Of a stretch of DNA of 64,000 bases, positions 24,583-35,305 are shown piece by piece (within the stretch, counting starts at the first letter, position 1; every line of letters starts with the position of its first letter). This stretch comes from Hymenobacter sp. BRD128 (GTDB lineage Bacteria > Bacteroidota > Bacteroidia > Cytophagales > Hymenobacteraceae), in contig NZ_CP053908.1 in assembly GCF_013256625.1 (NCBI RefSeq), positions 3,534,001-3,598,000 on the forward strand, written 5' to 3'. The notes below the pieces were generated by a model. The model was given only the letters and a program-made list of their open reading frames with translations, did not search any database and was not told the DNA's origin. Made by a program: the position numbers and the translations under genes.

Positions 24583-26697
24583 CTATCCCTCCACCCACAC
24601 CGGCTCGCCGCTGAGCGCGGCGTTGCCGGTGAGCGCATCGAGGCGCTGGTCGTCGGTGAGGTCGTTGAGGCTGGCGCCGGGGTGCTGGCTAGCCACGGCC
24701 AGGCGCAGGCCGGCGCGCTGGTGGCCGTAGCCATGGGGCAGGCTGACCACGCCGGGCATCACGGCCTCGGTCAGCTCAATGGGCACTTCGATGCTGCCCA
24801 CCCGCGAGCGCACCCGCACCAGTTGGCCGGCGGTGAGGTGGCGGGCGGCGGCATCGGTGGGGTGTAGGTGCAGGGTGCAGCGGTTGCGGCCCTTGATGAG
24901 GCGGGGCAGGTTGTGCATCCAGGAGTTGTTGCTGCGCAATTCGCGGCGACTAATTAGCAGCAGTTGCTCGGGTGCCAGGGCTAGCGGCGCGGCCAGGGCC
25001 TGCCGGGCGCGGGCCAGGTCGCCGAGCAGCAGCGGCGGGGCCAGGTTAATGCGCTGGCCGGCCGTGCGCAGCGTGTGCGGCAGGCGCGGCTGCAAGGGGC
25101 CGAGGTCTACGCCATGGGGCTGCGCGCGCAGGGCGGCCAGTGAGAGGCCGGCCGGGCCGTAGGCGCCGTAGCGCAATCCCAGGTCGATTTTAGCTTCGGG
25201 ATTTTCCGGGGGCGCGGCGGTGGCCGGGTCGTAGGCATCGCCGGTTTCGAGGCGCTGGCGCAGGCCTTCAAAAATCTCCCAGTCGTAGCGCTGCTCCGCC
25301 GTTTTCTCAACCAACGGCTCGGAGTAGCGCGCCGTGTTGCGAATGGCCAGGGCGTGAAACGACACGTCGTAGTGTGCCGTTTCGAGGCCCGTGGCGGGCG
25401 GCAGAATGTAGTGGGCGTGGCGCGTGGTTTCGTTGAGGTAGATGTCGATGCTCACCATAAAATCGAGGCTAGCCAGCGCCGTGTCGAGCTGGCCGCCGTT
25501 GGGCGTGCTCAGCACCGGGTTGCCGCAGCTCGTGACCAGCGCCCGCAACTGGCCGGGGCCGGGCGTGCGGATTTCCTCGGCCAGGCAGGCCACCGGCAGC
25601 TCGCCCATAAACTCGGGCACGCCGCGCACCCGGCTGCGGTAGCGGTCGTAGCGCTCATACGCCTGAGGCTTACCCAGCAGGTCGAGGGCGGGCGTGGCAA
25701 ACATGGCCCCGCCCGGCTCGTCGAGGTGCCCGGTGAGAGCGTTGAGCACGCTCACCAGCCACAAGCACAGCCCGCCAAACTCCTGCACCGATACGCCCAC
25801 CCGGCCGTAGCACACGCCGCGCCCGGCGGCGGCCAGCTCGCGCGCCAGCCGGCGCGTGGTGTCGGCCGCCATGCCGGTGCGGCTAGCCACCTGCTCGGGC
25901 GCAAAGTCGGCCACGGCGGCGGCGGCCAGCTCGGCCAGGCCATCGAGGCAGTCGGCCAGCCGGCCGGGCCGCACCAGGTTTTCGGCGAAGAGCGTGTGCA
26001 CCATCGCCAGCAGCAGAAACACGTCGGTGCCGGGCCGGATGAAGTGGTGCTCGTCGGCGCGGGCGGCGGTTTCGGTGCGGCACGGGTCGATGACAACCAC
26101 CCGGCCGCCGCGGGCCTGAATGGCGCGCAGGCGGCTAGCCACGTCGGGCGCCGTCATCAGGCTACCGTTGCTAACCAGGGGGTTAGCCCCCAAAATCAGC
26201 CAGTAGTCGGTGCGGTCGAGGTCGGGCACGGGCAGCAGCAGCGGATGCCCGAACAGCTGCCAGGCCGCGAAGTGGTGCGGCAATTGGTCCACGGACGAGG
26301 CCGAGAACAGGCTGCGCGAGCCGAGCGCCTTCAAAAAGCCCGGCATCGACAGCTGGGTGCCCGAGTTGTGCACCGTGGGGTTGCCGGCGTACCAGGCCGT
26401 GGCGTGCGGGCCGTGAGCGGCGCGCACCGCCCGCAGGCGGGTGGCCACCTCGTCGAGCGCCGTGTCCCAGCTCACTTCTTCCCAGCCGGTGGCGGTGCGG
26501 CGCAGCGGCCGGCGCAGGCGGTCGGGGTCTTCGTATATATCCTGCAAACCCAGGGCTTTGGGGCAGATGTGGCCCCGGCTGAGCGGGTCGGCCTTATCGC
26601 CCGCGATGCGCAAAATCCGGCCATCCTGGTGCGTGATTTCGAGGCCGCAGATTGCCTCGCAGAGGTTGCAGGCGCGGTAATGCGTTTCGGGCGTCAT
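24583..26697 (-). CDS. Molybdopterin-dependent oxidoreductase (bis-MGD family)
   Basis: A 704-residue enzyme of the DMSO-reductase/formate-dehydrogenase superfamily. The N-terminal 4Fe-4S ligands are Cys10, Cys13, Cys17 and Cys45. Then come NPTVHNSGTQLSMPGF, ILGANPLVSNGSLMTAPDV, VVIDPCRTETAARADEHHFIRPGTD and FGGLCLWLVSVLNALTGHLDEPGG. The C-terminal molybdopterin-dinucleotide-binding barrel includes RELRSNNSWMHNLPRL and VSLPHGYGHQRAG. There is no Tat signal, so it is likely cytoplasmic. I see no Cys or Sec at the usual formate-dehydrogenase position, so the substrate is open. No electron-transfer subunit or cofactor-synthesis gene is adjacent; the ppk gene is upstream on the same strand. Confidence 0.9.
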   Translation of the reverse strand: MTPETHYRACNLCEAICGLEITHQDGRILRIAGDKADPLSRGHICPKALGLQDIYEDPDRLRRPLRRTATGWEEVSWDTALDEVATRLRAVRAAHGPHATAWYAGNPTVHNSGTQLSMPGFLKALGSRSLFSASSVDQLPHHFAAWQLFGHPLLLPVPDLDRTDYWLILGANPLVSNGSLMTAPDVASRLRAIQARGGRVVVIDPCRTETAARADEHHFIRPGTDVFLLLAMVHTLFAENLVRPGRLADCLDGLAELAAAAVADFAPEQVASRTGMAADTTRRLARELAAAGRGVCYGRVGVSVQEFGGLCLWLVSVLNALTGHLDEPGGAMFATPALDLLGKPQAYERYDRYRSRVRGVPEFMGELPVACLAEEIRTPGPGQLRALVTSCGNPVLSTPNGGQLDTALASLDFMVSIDIYLNETTRHAHYILPPATGLETAHYDVSFHALAIRNTARYSEPLVEKTAEQRYDWEIFEGLRQRLETGDAYDPATAAPPENPEAKIDLGLRYGAYGPAGLSLAALRAQPHGVDLGPLQPRLPHTLRTAGQRINLAPPLLLGDLARARQALAAPLALAPEQLLLISRRELRSNNSWMHNLPRLIKGRNRCTLHLHPTDAAARHLTAGQLVRVRSRVGSIEVPIELTEAVMPGVVSLPHGYGHQRAGLRLAVASQHPGASLNDLTDDQRLDALTGNAALSGEPVWVEG

Positions 26698-26704
26698 AAG
26701 GGCG

Positions 26705-26763
26705 GGAATGAGCGGGAAAAGATACGGCCAGCCGCGCCGCTAGCCCCTTTCCCCGCTCATTCC
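26705..26763 (-). terminator. Imperfect hairpin between ppk1 and molybdoenzyme genes
   Basis: GGAATGAGCGGGAAA (from 26705) is repeated in inverted form with one extra C at about 26748-26763. It may end the ppk1 transcript, but it lacks a clear T run. Confidence 0.4.
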
Positions 26764-26772
26764 TTCCCCTGC

Positions 26773-28908
<2,136 letters not shown>

Positions 28909-28917
28909 ACGGAAGAA

Positions 28918-29011
28918 CGTCATGCTGAGCTTGCCGAAGCATCTCTATCACGCCGCTAGGGTCACTAACCCCAGGAAGTGGCAGAGATGATTCGGCAAGC
29001 TCAGCATGACG
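28918..29011. repeat. REP-like palindromic intergenic element
   Basis: Two 29-base arms (28918-28946 and 28983-29011) starting CGTCATGCTGAGCTTGCCGA, inverted with one mismatch around a 36-base loop. It lies between ppk1 and the SixA-type gene. The arm sequence has the look of a mobile repetitive palindrome rather than a terminator (no T run). I saw no second copy in this window. Confidence 0.7.
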
Positions 29012-29037
29012 CTCCTTTCTGACTAACTGCCTTGTGA

Positions 29038-29535
29038 TTAACTGCTCTTTGGGTAGTCGTAGAAGTAAAACTCGGCATTGGCCGGGCCGGCCTCGGCCCA
29101 GTGCTCGACCTGAAAGCGCACGCACACTACGGCCGCCGTGGGCAGCTCGTGGGTGAAGCTGTTATGGGGCAGCAGGTAGTTGGCCGTGTCGGTTATGGTG
29201 GGGTTGTGGCCGGTGAGCATGGCCGATTCGGCCGCGTCGGGCAGGTCGCGAATAACGGCCAGCTGCGAGTCGAGGTCGGCCTGGTAGAGGCAGGGCTCAA
29301 CCTGAATCTTATCGTGCGGGTAGCCCAGTTCGCGGGCCACGAGCACAGCCGTGGTCATGGCCCGCACGGCGGGCGAGCTCACGAGCAGGTCGAGGGCAAT
29401 CTGGCGCTTGGCCAGGGCCTGGCCCATGGCGGGGGCGTCGGCGCGGCCCCGGTCGTTGAGGGGGCGCTCCTGGTCACTAAGCTCATCAAAGCTCCAGCTC
29501 GACTTGGCGTGGCGCATCAGATACAGGGTTTTCAT
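29038..29535 (-). CDS. SixA-type histidine phosphatase
   Basis: A 165-residue member of the histidine phosphatase family. The catalytic motif is LMRHAKSSW (RHA variant of RHG) at residues 6-14, then RPLNDRGRADAPAMG, VSSPAVRAMTTAVL and the second His in MLTGHNPTITD. SixA-type enzymes remove phosphate from phosphohistidine proteins, but other phosphomonoesters are possible. It is on the same strand as ppk1, separated by a repeat, and may be linked to phosphate metabolism. Start ATG at 29535. Confidence 0.92.
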   Translation of the reverse strand: MKTLYLMRHAKSSWSFDELSDQERPLNDRGRADAPAMGQALAKRQIALDLLVSSPAVRAMTTAVLVARELGYPHDKIQVEPCLYQADLDSQLAVIRDLPDAAESAMLTGHNPTITDTANYLLPHNSFTHELPTAAVVCVRFQVEHWAEAGPANAEFYFYDYPKSS

Positions 29536-29647
29536 GGTCGCAAGGGCTTAATCAGCGCTAAACTAGGGCCGGGCCGGGCAGCGACGTATATTGCCGGCAT
29601 CAAAACGAAGCTAACCGCTTGTTGACAAGCATCTTTCACCCGGTCTT

Positions 29648-30180
29648 ATGAAAACATTACGCACGCGCGGCGGCCTGCCGGTGGCCCTGGCCGTGCTGGC
29701 CCCCACCCTCTCGCTAGCCCAAAGCGACGCCTACACCGTGCGGGGACAGCTGAGGCGTTAGCCCCCGATTTTACCCAAAACGATGCCAACGGCAAGCCCG
29801 TATTGCTGCGCGACTTCCGGGGCAAGTACGTGCTGGTCGATTTCTGGGCGAGCTGGTGCGGGCCCTGCCGGGGCGAAAACCCCAACGTGGTGGCCAATTA
29901 CAACCAGTATAAAACGCGCAACTTCACCGTACTTGGCCTGTCGCTCGACCGCGAAAGTGGCCGCGACGCCTGGCTCAAGGCCATCGAAACCGATGGGCCA
30001 GCCTGGACCCAGGTATCGGACCTTAAATTCTGGAAAAACGACGTGGCCCAGCTCTACGGCATCCAGGCCATTCCCCAGAATTTCCTCATCGGCCCCGACG
30101 GCCGCATGGTGGCCAAAAACGTGCGCGGCGAGGAGCTGGGCAAAAAGCTGGCCGCCGTGCTGCCCACCGCCGCGCAGTAG
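29648..30180 (+). CDS. TlpA-like exported thioredoxin (apparent frameshift)
   Basis: A signal peptide (MKTLRTRGGLPVALAVL...SLAQ) and a redoxin domain: APDFTQNDANGKPVLLRDF, YVLVDFWASWCGPC, AIPQNFLIGPDGRMVAKN. The active site is WCGPC, typical of TlpA/ResA periplasmic thiol reductases. As sequenced, the frame stops at 29758. One extra G in the run 29742-29745 gives a continuous 177-residue protein (TVRGTAEALAPDFTQ...) of a usual size, so I read this as one gene with a single-base loss. The other view, an internally deleted longer DUF4369-type TlpA protein, is less likely because one base suffices. Confidence 0.83.
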
Positions 30181-30215
30181 GGCTAGCCACCAGCCCGCAG
30201 GCAGCAGGCAGCATT

Positions 30216-30248
30216 AAAAAAGGCCGGTCAGTGGTGACCGGCCTTTTT
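30216..30248. terminator. Bidirectional hairpin terminator
   Basis: Perfect arms about 30216-30230 and 30235-30248 (AAAAAGGCCGGTCA and complement) with A and T flanks, between the convergent thioredoxin and hflX genes. Confidence 0.87.
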
Positions 30249-30270
30249 TAGTGGCAGCAGCCTAGCCAGG

Positions 30271-31611
30271 CTATTCGCCGTAGCCGGCCGCGAAGTGCGG
30301 AAAGCGCTTGGCGGCCAGCTCGCCCACGCGGCGGGCCAGCAGCTCGCGCAGGGCCTCGATATTTTCCTTGTTTTGGGCCGAGATGAATACCACCGGGTCG
30401 TGCATGCGGGCCATGTATGTTTCCTGCAATTGCTCGAGGGGCGGGCGCGGCGCGGCCTCGTGCTGGTCGGTGGGCCACTCGTCGTCGCCGGGTTCGGCAT
30501 CGAACTGCAGCGCCGGGTTTTCCTCAGCCTTGTACTGGTCTATCTTGTTGAATACGAGCAGGGCGGGCTTGTCGGCCGCGCCAATTTCGCGCAGCGTTTC
30601 GTTCACCACCTCAATGTGCTCCTCGAAGGCCGGGTGCGAAATATCCACGACGTGAATCAGCAAATCGGCCTCCCGGATTTCATCGAGCGTGCTCTTAAAG
30701 CTCTCAATGAGCTTGGTGGGCAGCTTGCGGATAAACCCTACGGTATCAGACAGTAGGAAGGGCACGTGGTTGTCGAGCACCACTTTGCGGGTGGTGGCAT
30801 CGACGGTGGCGAAAAGCTTGTTTTCGGCAAATACCTCCGACTTACCCAGCAGGTTCATTAGCGTGCTCTTGCCCACGTTGGTGTAGCCCACCAGCGCCAC
30901 CCTGATGGTATTGGTGCGCGTCTTGCGCTGCGTAACGGCCTGCTTGTCGAGGTCTTCGAGCTTCTCTTTCAAAAAAGCAATGCGGTCGCGCACAATGCGC
31001 CGGTCGGTCTCGATTTCCGTTTCGCCGGGGCCTTTCATGCCCACGCCGCCGCGCTGCTTGTCCAGGTGAGTCCAGAGGCCGGTGAGGCGGGGCAATAGGT
31101 ACTGGTACTGTGCCAGCTCGACCTGCGTGCGCGAGGTGGCCGACTTAGCCCGCAGCGCAAAAATATCGAGAATGAGCAGCGACCTGTCCACGATTTTCAC
31201 CTTCAGCTCGGCCTCCAGGTTGCGCAGCTGCGAGGGCGAGAGGTCATCGTCGAAAACCACCATGCTGGTTTTCTCGTGCGTCACCCAGGCCTTGATTTCG
31301 GCTAGCTTGCCCTCGCCCACGTAGCTGCGGATGTCGGGCTTGTCGAGCTTCTGCACAAAGCGCTTGGTGGCCTGCGCCCCGGCCGTTTCAATCAAAAAAG
31401 CCAGCTCGTCGAGGTACTCGGTCGTCTGCGCGTCGGTTTGGCGGCGCGGGGGCACGCTCACCAGCACGGCGGTTTCAACTTCCTTAGCCGTTTCGTAGGT
31501 CTTGGTTTTGAGCAGGCGGTCGAGCTTGGTATCGCGCCGGGCGGGCGTGTGGTCGGTAGCGCCCACGTGGCGGGTGCTACCCTGGCCGTTGTTGTCTTTA
31601 GATTTGGACAT
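30271..31611 (-). CDS. hflX: GTPase HflX
   Basis: A 446-residue HflX, a ribosome-associated GTPase that helps split stalled or stressed ribosomes. The N-terminal domain has VGEGKLAEIKAW and VVFDDDLSPSQLRNLE, and the linker has GPGETEIETDRR. The G domain has GYTNVGKST (P-loop), DTVGFIRKLP (G3) and NKID (G4). There is an acidic C-terminal insertion (EPGDDEWPTD). I chose the ATG at 31611 (MSKSKDNNGQG), because the upstream frame to 31689 overlaps the cytochrome gene and has no family similarity. Confidence 0.96.
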   Translation of the reverse strand: MSKSKDNNGQGSTRHVGATDHTPARRDTKLDRLLKTKTYETAKEVETAVLVSVPPRRQTDAQTTEYLDELAFLIETAGAQATKRFVQKLDKPDIRSYVGEGKLAEIKAWVTHEKTSMVVFDDDLSPSQLRNLEAELKVKIVDRSLLILDIFALRAKSATSRTQVELAQYQYLLPRLTGLWTHLDKQRGGVGMKGPGETEIETDRRIVRDRIAFLKEKLEDLDKQAVTQRKTRTNTIRVALVGYTNVGKSTLMNLLGKSEVFAENKLFATVDATTRKVVLDNHVPFLLSDTVGFIRKLPTKLIESFKSTLDEIREADLLIHVVDISHPAFEEHIEVVNETLREIGAADKPALLVFNKIDQYKAEENPALQFDAEPGDDEWPTDQHEAAPRPPLEQLQETYMARMHDPVVFISAQNKENIEALRELLARRVGELAAKRFPHFAAGYGE

Positions 31612-31651
31612 AAAAAGCGGAAAGCGACGGCGGCCAGCGGCCAGCCCGGCG

Positions 31652-31948
31652 CTATTTAAGCGTGAGAGAATAGGCAACGACCTCCTCAATCTGGGCCGGC
31701 GTCAGGGTTTTGCCAAAGGCCGGCATCTTACGCATCCCGTTGGTGACCAAGTAGGTGCGTCCGAAGGCGTTGAGGTTACTCTTGGTCAGGTCGTGGGCAC
31801 CGTTGCGGCCCAGGCGGCCGTCTTGGCCGTGGCAGCGCTGGCAATTCTTTTGAAACAGGAGCTGGCCGGGCGCGGGCGGCGCGGCCTGCGCCGCGCCCGC
31901 CCCGGCTAGCCCCGCCAGCAGAAGGCCGGCAATTTTAAAAACATTCAT
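31652..31948 (-). CDS. Small exported c-type cytochrome
   Basis: A 98-residue monohaem cytochrome c with a signal peptide (about 1-22, ending AQA). The haem site is CQRCH within FQKNCQRCHGQDG. The distal Met is in NGMRKMPAFG, followed by LTPAQIEEVVAYSLTL, the standard C-terminal helix. It is likely a periplasmic electron carrier. It lies 40 bases upstream of hflX on the same strand, with no oxidase nearby. Start ATG at 31948; an earlier in-frame ATG at 31966 would only add six residues. Confidence 0.92.
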   Translation of the reverse strand: MNVFKIAGLLLAGLAGAGAAQAAPPAPGQLLFQKNCQRCHGQDGRLGRNGAHDLTKSNLNAFGRTYLVTNGMRKMPAFGKTLTPAQIEEVVAYSLTLK

Positions 31949-32077
31949 TACGGAAGCATAACGCAAAAACTGTCCCGAAAGTAACCGGCCCGGCCGCTTT
32001 ATAGCGGGCGGGCCGGCATCTAGCCCGACCTTTGCGCCGTTTTAGTGCTTTTTCTGCTTTCTGTCCCCCGCTAGCCC

Positions 32078-33229
32078 GTGCGCGTTGCCCTCGTCATCAA
32101 TACCTCCTGGAACATCTGGAATTTTCGGCGCGGCCTGGTGCAGGCCCTGCAAGCGGCCGGCCACGAGGTGCTGGCCATTGCACCGCCCGATGCCTATTCT
32201 GGCCGGCTGGAAACCGAATTGGGCTGCCGCTACGTGCCCATCCTGATGGAAAATAAGGGTACCAACCCCATCAAGGATGCCCAGCTGACGCGGCGCTTCG
32301 TGGCCGTGTACCGGCGCGAGCGGCCCGATGTGGTGCTGCATTTCACCATCAAGCCCAACATCTATGGCACGCTGGCCGCGCGCATCGCGGGCGTGCCCAG
32401 CATCAACAACGTGAGTGGCCTGGGCACGGCTTTCATTGTCGAAAACCTGGTGAGCAAGGTGGTGAAGGGCCTCTACCGGCTAGCCTTCCGGTTTCCGGAA
32501 AAAGTATTTTTTCAGAATAATGACGACCGCGAGCTCTTTATCCGGGGCGGGCTGATACGGCCGGCGCTCACGGGCCTGGTGCCCGGCTCGGGCGTCGATT
32601 TAAACCGCTTCCGGCCCGAGCCGACCGCCGCAAAGGCGCCCGGCGAGCCGTTTACCTTCCTGATGGTGGCGCGGGTGCTCTACGAAAAAGGCATCGCCGA
32701 ATATTTTGAAGCCGCCAAGCAGGTTCGGGCGGCGCTCGGCCCCGCCCATGTGCGCCTGCAGCTGCTGGGCGCCCTAGATGAGGCCGGCGGCGTGGGCGTG
32801 ACGCGCGCCACCTTCGAGCAGTGGCTGGCTGAAGGCAACATCGACTACCTGGGCACCAGCGACAACGTGGCCGCCCACCTGCACCGCGCCGACTGCGTGG
32901 TGCTGCCCAGCTACCGCGAAGGCACCCCCAAAACCCTGCTCGAAGCGGCCGCCTGCGGCAAGCCCCTGGTAACCACCGACGTGCCCGGCTGCCGCGAAAC
33001 CGTGCAAAATGGCCGCAACGGCTACCTCTGCCAGGTACGCAATGCCGCCGACCTGGCCGATAAGCTTCTGACCGTGGCCCAGCTGCCGCCCGCCCGCCTA
33101 GCTGCCCTGGGCGCCGCCAGCCGCCAGCTGGCCGAAGAAAAATTTGACGAGCAGCTGGTGCTGCGCCAATACCTCGACGCCGTGGCCGAGGCCGGCCGGG
33201 CCCGCCACCCTAGCGCCCTTCGGGCTTAA
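32078..33229 (+). CDS. Glycosyltransferase family 4
   Basis: A 383-residue GT-B fold glycosyltransferase. The N-terminal half has ALVINTSWNIWNFRRGLVQ and NVSGLGTAFI. The C-terminal half has FLMVARVLYEKGIAEYFEAA, YLGTSDNVAAHLHRADCVVLPS and YREGTPKTLLEAAACGKPLV, the nucleotide-sugar binding EX7E-type region. The pattern matches the CapM/PglA-like enzymes that add a sugar to a lipid-linked precursor. Start GTG at 32078 (MRVALVIN). The rfbC gene follows 14 bases later, so surface polysaccharide synthesis is likely. The donor and acceptor are unknown. Confidence 0.92.
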   Translation: MRVALVINTSWNIWNFRRGLVQALQAAGHEVLAIAPPDAYSGRLETELGCRYVPILMENKGTNPIKDAQLTRRFVAVYRRERPDVVLHFTIKPNIYGTLAARIAGVPSINNVSGLGTAFIVENLVSKVVKGLYRLAFRFPEKVFFQNNDDRELFIRGGLIRPALTGLVPGSGVDLNRFRPEPTAAKAPGEPFTFLMVARVLYEKGIAEYFEAAKQVRAALGPAHVRLQLLGALDEAGGVGVTRATFEQWLAEGNIDYLGTSDNVAAHLHRADCVVLPSYREGTPKTLLEAAACGKPLVTTDVPGCRETVQNGRNGYLCQVRNAADLADKLLTVAQLPPARLAALGAASRQLAEEKFDEQLVLRQYLDAVAEAGRARHPSALRA

Positions 33230-33243
33230 TTTCGCCGCTACTT

Positions 33244-33792
33244 ATGGAAGTTATCACCCACGCACTGCCGGGCTTGCTGGAGTTCCGGCCCCGCATTTTT
33301 GGCGACCCGCGCGGCGCATTCTTCGAGTCGTTCAGCGCCCGCACGATGGAATGGTTGGGCCTGCCCCGCCACCACTGGGTGCAGGACAACCAAAGCAGCT
33401 CGAAGGCCGGCACCCTGCGCGGGCTGCATTTTCAGCGCCCGCCCCACGCCCAGGCCAAGCTCGTGCGCGTGGCCCAGGGCCGCGCCCTCGACGTGGTAGT
33501 AGACCTGCGCCGCCGCTCGCCCACTTTCGGCCAGCACGCCAAGGTGCTGCTCACGGCCGAGCTAGGCAACGTGTTTTACGTGCCCGAAGGCTTTGCCCAC
33601 GGCTTCGTAGCGCTGGAAGATAATACCTTGTTTCTTTACAAGTGCTCAGCGTATTACGCACCGGCTGCCGAGGGCGGCCTGCGCTGGGACGACCCCGCGC
33701 TGGGTATCGACTGGGGCTTTGCGGGCGAGGCGCTGGTGTCGCCCAAGGATGCCATCCTGCCCACCCTAGCCGAGCTGGCGAGTCCGTTTTAG
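33244..33792 (+). CDS. rfbC: dTDP-4-dehydrorhamnose 3,5-epimerase
   Basis: A 182-residue RmlC/RfbC cupin enzyme, third step of dTDP-L-rhamnose synthesis. Marks are FGDPRGAFFESF, QDNQSSSKAGTLRGLHFQ with the catalytic His, VVVDLRRRSPTFGQ, FYVPEGFAHGFVALED and YKCSAYYAPAAEGGLRWDDP. No rfbA, rfbB or rfbD gene is adjacent. It is in line with the glycosyltransferase upstream, suggesting a rhamnose-containing surface glycan. Convergent with murF, only seven bases apart. Confidence 0.95.
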   Translation: MEVITHALPGLLEFRPRIFGDPRGAFFESFSARTMEWLGLPRHHWVQDNQSSSKAGTLRGLHFQRPPHAQAKLVRVAQGRALDVVVDLRRRSPTFGQHAKVLLTAELGNVFYVPEGFAHGFVALEDNTLFLYKCSAYYAPAAEGGLRWDDPALGIDWGFAGEALVSPKDAILPTLAELASPF

Positions 33793-33799
33793 GCAGGCG

Positions 33800-35101
33800 T
33801 TACAGCTGCGGCAGCAGTGTTTCCAGCCCCATGCCGCGCGAGCCTTTGAGCAGCACGAGCTGGCCGGCTACCGGGTGCCCGGCGAGCCACACGGCGGCGG
33901 CCGTTTTATCGGCAAAATGCTGGGCGGCGGGCTGGGCCTGGGCGGCAAGCTGCATCAGCGGGCCGATGAGCAGCACGTTATCCAGCTTCAACTCGGCCAG
34001 CAGCTGGCCCAACGCGGTATGCTCGGCTTCGGCACTATCGCCCAGCTCAAACATGTCGCCCAGGATGGCTAGCCGGCCCTGCCCGGCGGCTACCGGCCGC
34101 TGCGCAAAGCTGCGCAGCGCGGCGGCCATGCTGCTGGGGTTGGCATTGTAGGCGTCGAGGATGAGGTCGTTGCCGCCGGCCGTGCGCACGAGCTGCGAGC
34201 GGTTGTTTTGCGGGTTGTAGCTAGCCAGCGCGGCGGCGACCTGCGCGGCCGGCACGTCGAAATAAGCCCCCACGGCGGCGGCGGCGGCCATATTCGGAAA
34301 ATTATACTCGCCAGTTAGCTGGGCCGCCACTTCGGTGCCGTCCCAGAGGCGCAGGCGCAGGGCGGGGTCGGCGGCCAGCAGGCTAGCTGGGTAGGTATCG
34401 GCCGGACCGGGGTAGCTGGTGCGTTGTGGCACGGGGCTAGCCAGGGCGGGCAGCTTGGCATCGAGGGTGTTGACGAAAGCCGTGCCGCCGTGGCTGGCCA
34501 GGTAGTCAAACAGCTCGCCCTTGCCTTTGGCAATGCCGGCTTCGCCGCCAAAGCCTTCGAGGTGGGCCTTGCCGATGTTGGTGATGAGGCCGTGGGTGGG
34601 CTCGGCCCACTGGCAGTAGCTGGCAATTTCGCCCTGGTGGTTGGCGCCCATCTCGACGATGGCGATTTCATGGGTTTCGGGGCGCAGGCGCAGCAGCGTG
34701 AGCGGCACGCCGATGTGGTTATTGAGATTGCCAATGGTAGCCAGCACGTTATACTGCTGCGCCAGCACCACGGTCAGCAATTCCTTGGTGGTGGTTTTGC
34801 CGTTGGAGCCCGTCACGGCCAGCACGGGGCCGCGAAAGCGGCGGCGGTGCTCACGGGCCAGCGCCTGCAGGGCGGCCAGCGGGTCGGGGGCGTAGGTGTA
34901 GTGCGCGGGGTCGTGGGCGGCCAGGGCCTCGTCATCGACCACGGCGTGGCTAGCGCCCTGGGCCAGCGCCCCGCCGGCAAAGTCGGCCCCGCGAAAGCTC
35001 GGGCCGTTGAGGGCAAAGAACAGCGTGCCGGGCTGGGGCTGGCGCGAATCGGTGCTAACCTGGCCCTGGGCGGCGAGGTAGTGGTCGTAAAGAGTCATCA
35101 T
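33800..35101 (-). CDS. murF: UDP-N-acetylmuramoyl-tripeptide--D-alanyl-D-alanine ligase
   Basis: A 433-residue Mur ligase. It joins D-Ala-D-Ala to the UDP-MurNAc tripeptide in cell-wall synthesis. The N domain has FFALNGPSFRGADF, the ATP loop is VTGSNGKTTTKELL, and VEMGANHQGEI, TNIGKAHLEGFGG and LDAYNANPSSMAAAL mark MurF among the Mur ligases. It ends VLLKGSRGMGLETL. Two in-frame ATGs stand together (35101 and 35098). It is on its own, away from a dcw cluster. Confidence 0.96.
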   Translation of the reverse strand: MMTLYDHYLAAQGQVSTDSRQPQPGTLFFALNGPSFRGADFAGGALAQGASHAVVDDEALAAHDPAHYTYAPDPLAALQALAREHRRRFRGPVLAVTGSNGKTTTKELLTVVLAQQYNVLATIGNLNNHIGVPLTLLRLRPETHEIAIVEMGANHQGEIASYCQWAEPTHGLITNIGKAHLEGFGGEAGIAKGKGELFDYLASHGGTAFVNTLDAKLPALASPVPQRTSYPGPADTYPASLLAADPALRLRLWDGTEVAAQLTGEYNFPNMAAAAAVGAYFDVPAAQVAAALASYNPQNNRSQLVRTAGGNDLILDAYNANPSSMAAALRSFAQRPVAAGQGRLAILGDMFELGDSAEAEHTALGQLLAELKLDNVLLIGPLMQLAAQAQPAAQHFADKTAAAVWLAGHPVAGQLVLLKGSRGMGLETLLPQL

Positions 35102-35305
35102 TTCAAGACGTAATGAGCCAGGCGTAGTGCGCCATTGGCCGATGCTAGCGGGGCACTGAGCGAGCCGCTAACAATTTGCCCCGCAGCGGGCGCTATTGTT
35201 GGCCACTTATTCACTACTCGTTGCTCACTGCTCATTAATAATTATGGGTGCAACTTACGGCCGGGCTGGCGTTGTTAGCCGGTACCGGCTTTTGGGATTT
35301 AGCTT

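Noticed and set aside
24583-26697. A formate dehydrogenase assignment for the molybdoenzyme
   Set aside because: I could not find the Cys or Sec of that enzyme class and no partner subunit lies nearby, so only the superfamily is claimed.
29648-30180. A degraded TlpA-type gene with a large internal deletion of its N-terminal domain
   Set aside because: One added G in the run 29742-29745 yields a continuous, reasonable 177-residue protein, so a large deletion is not needed.
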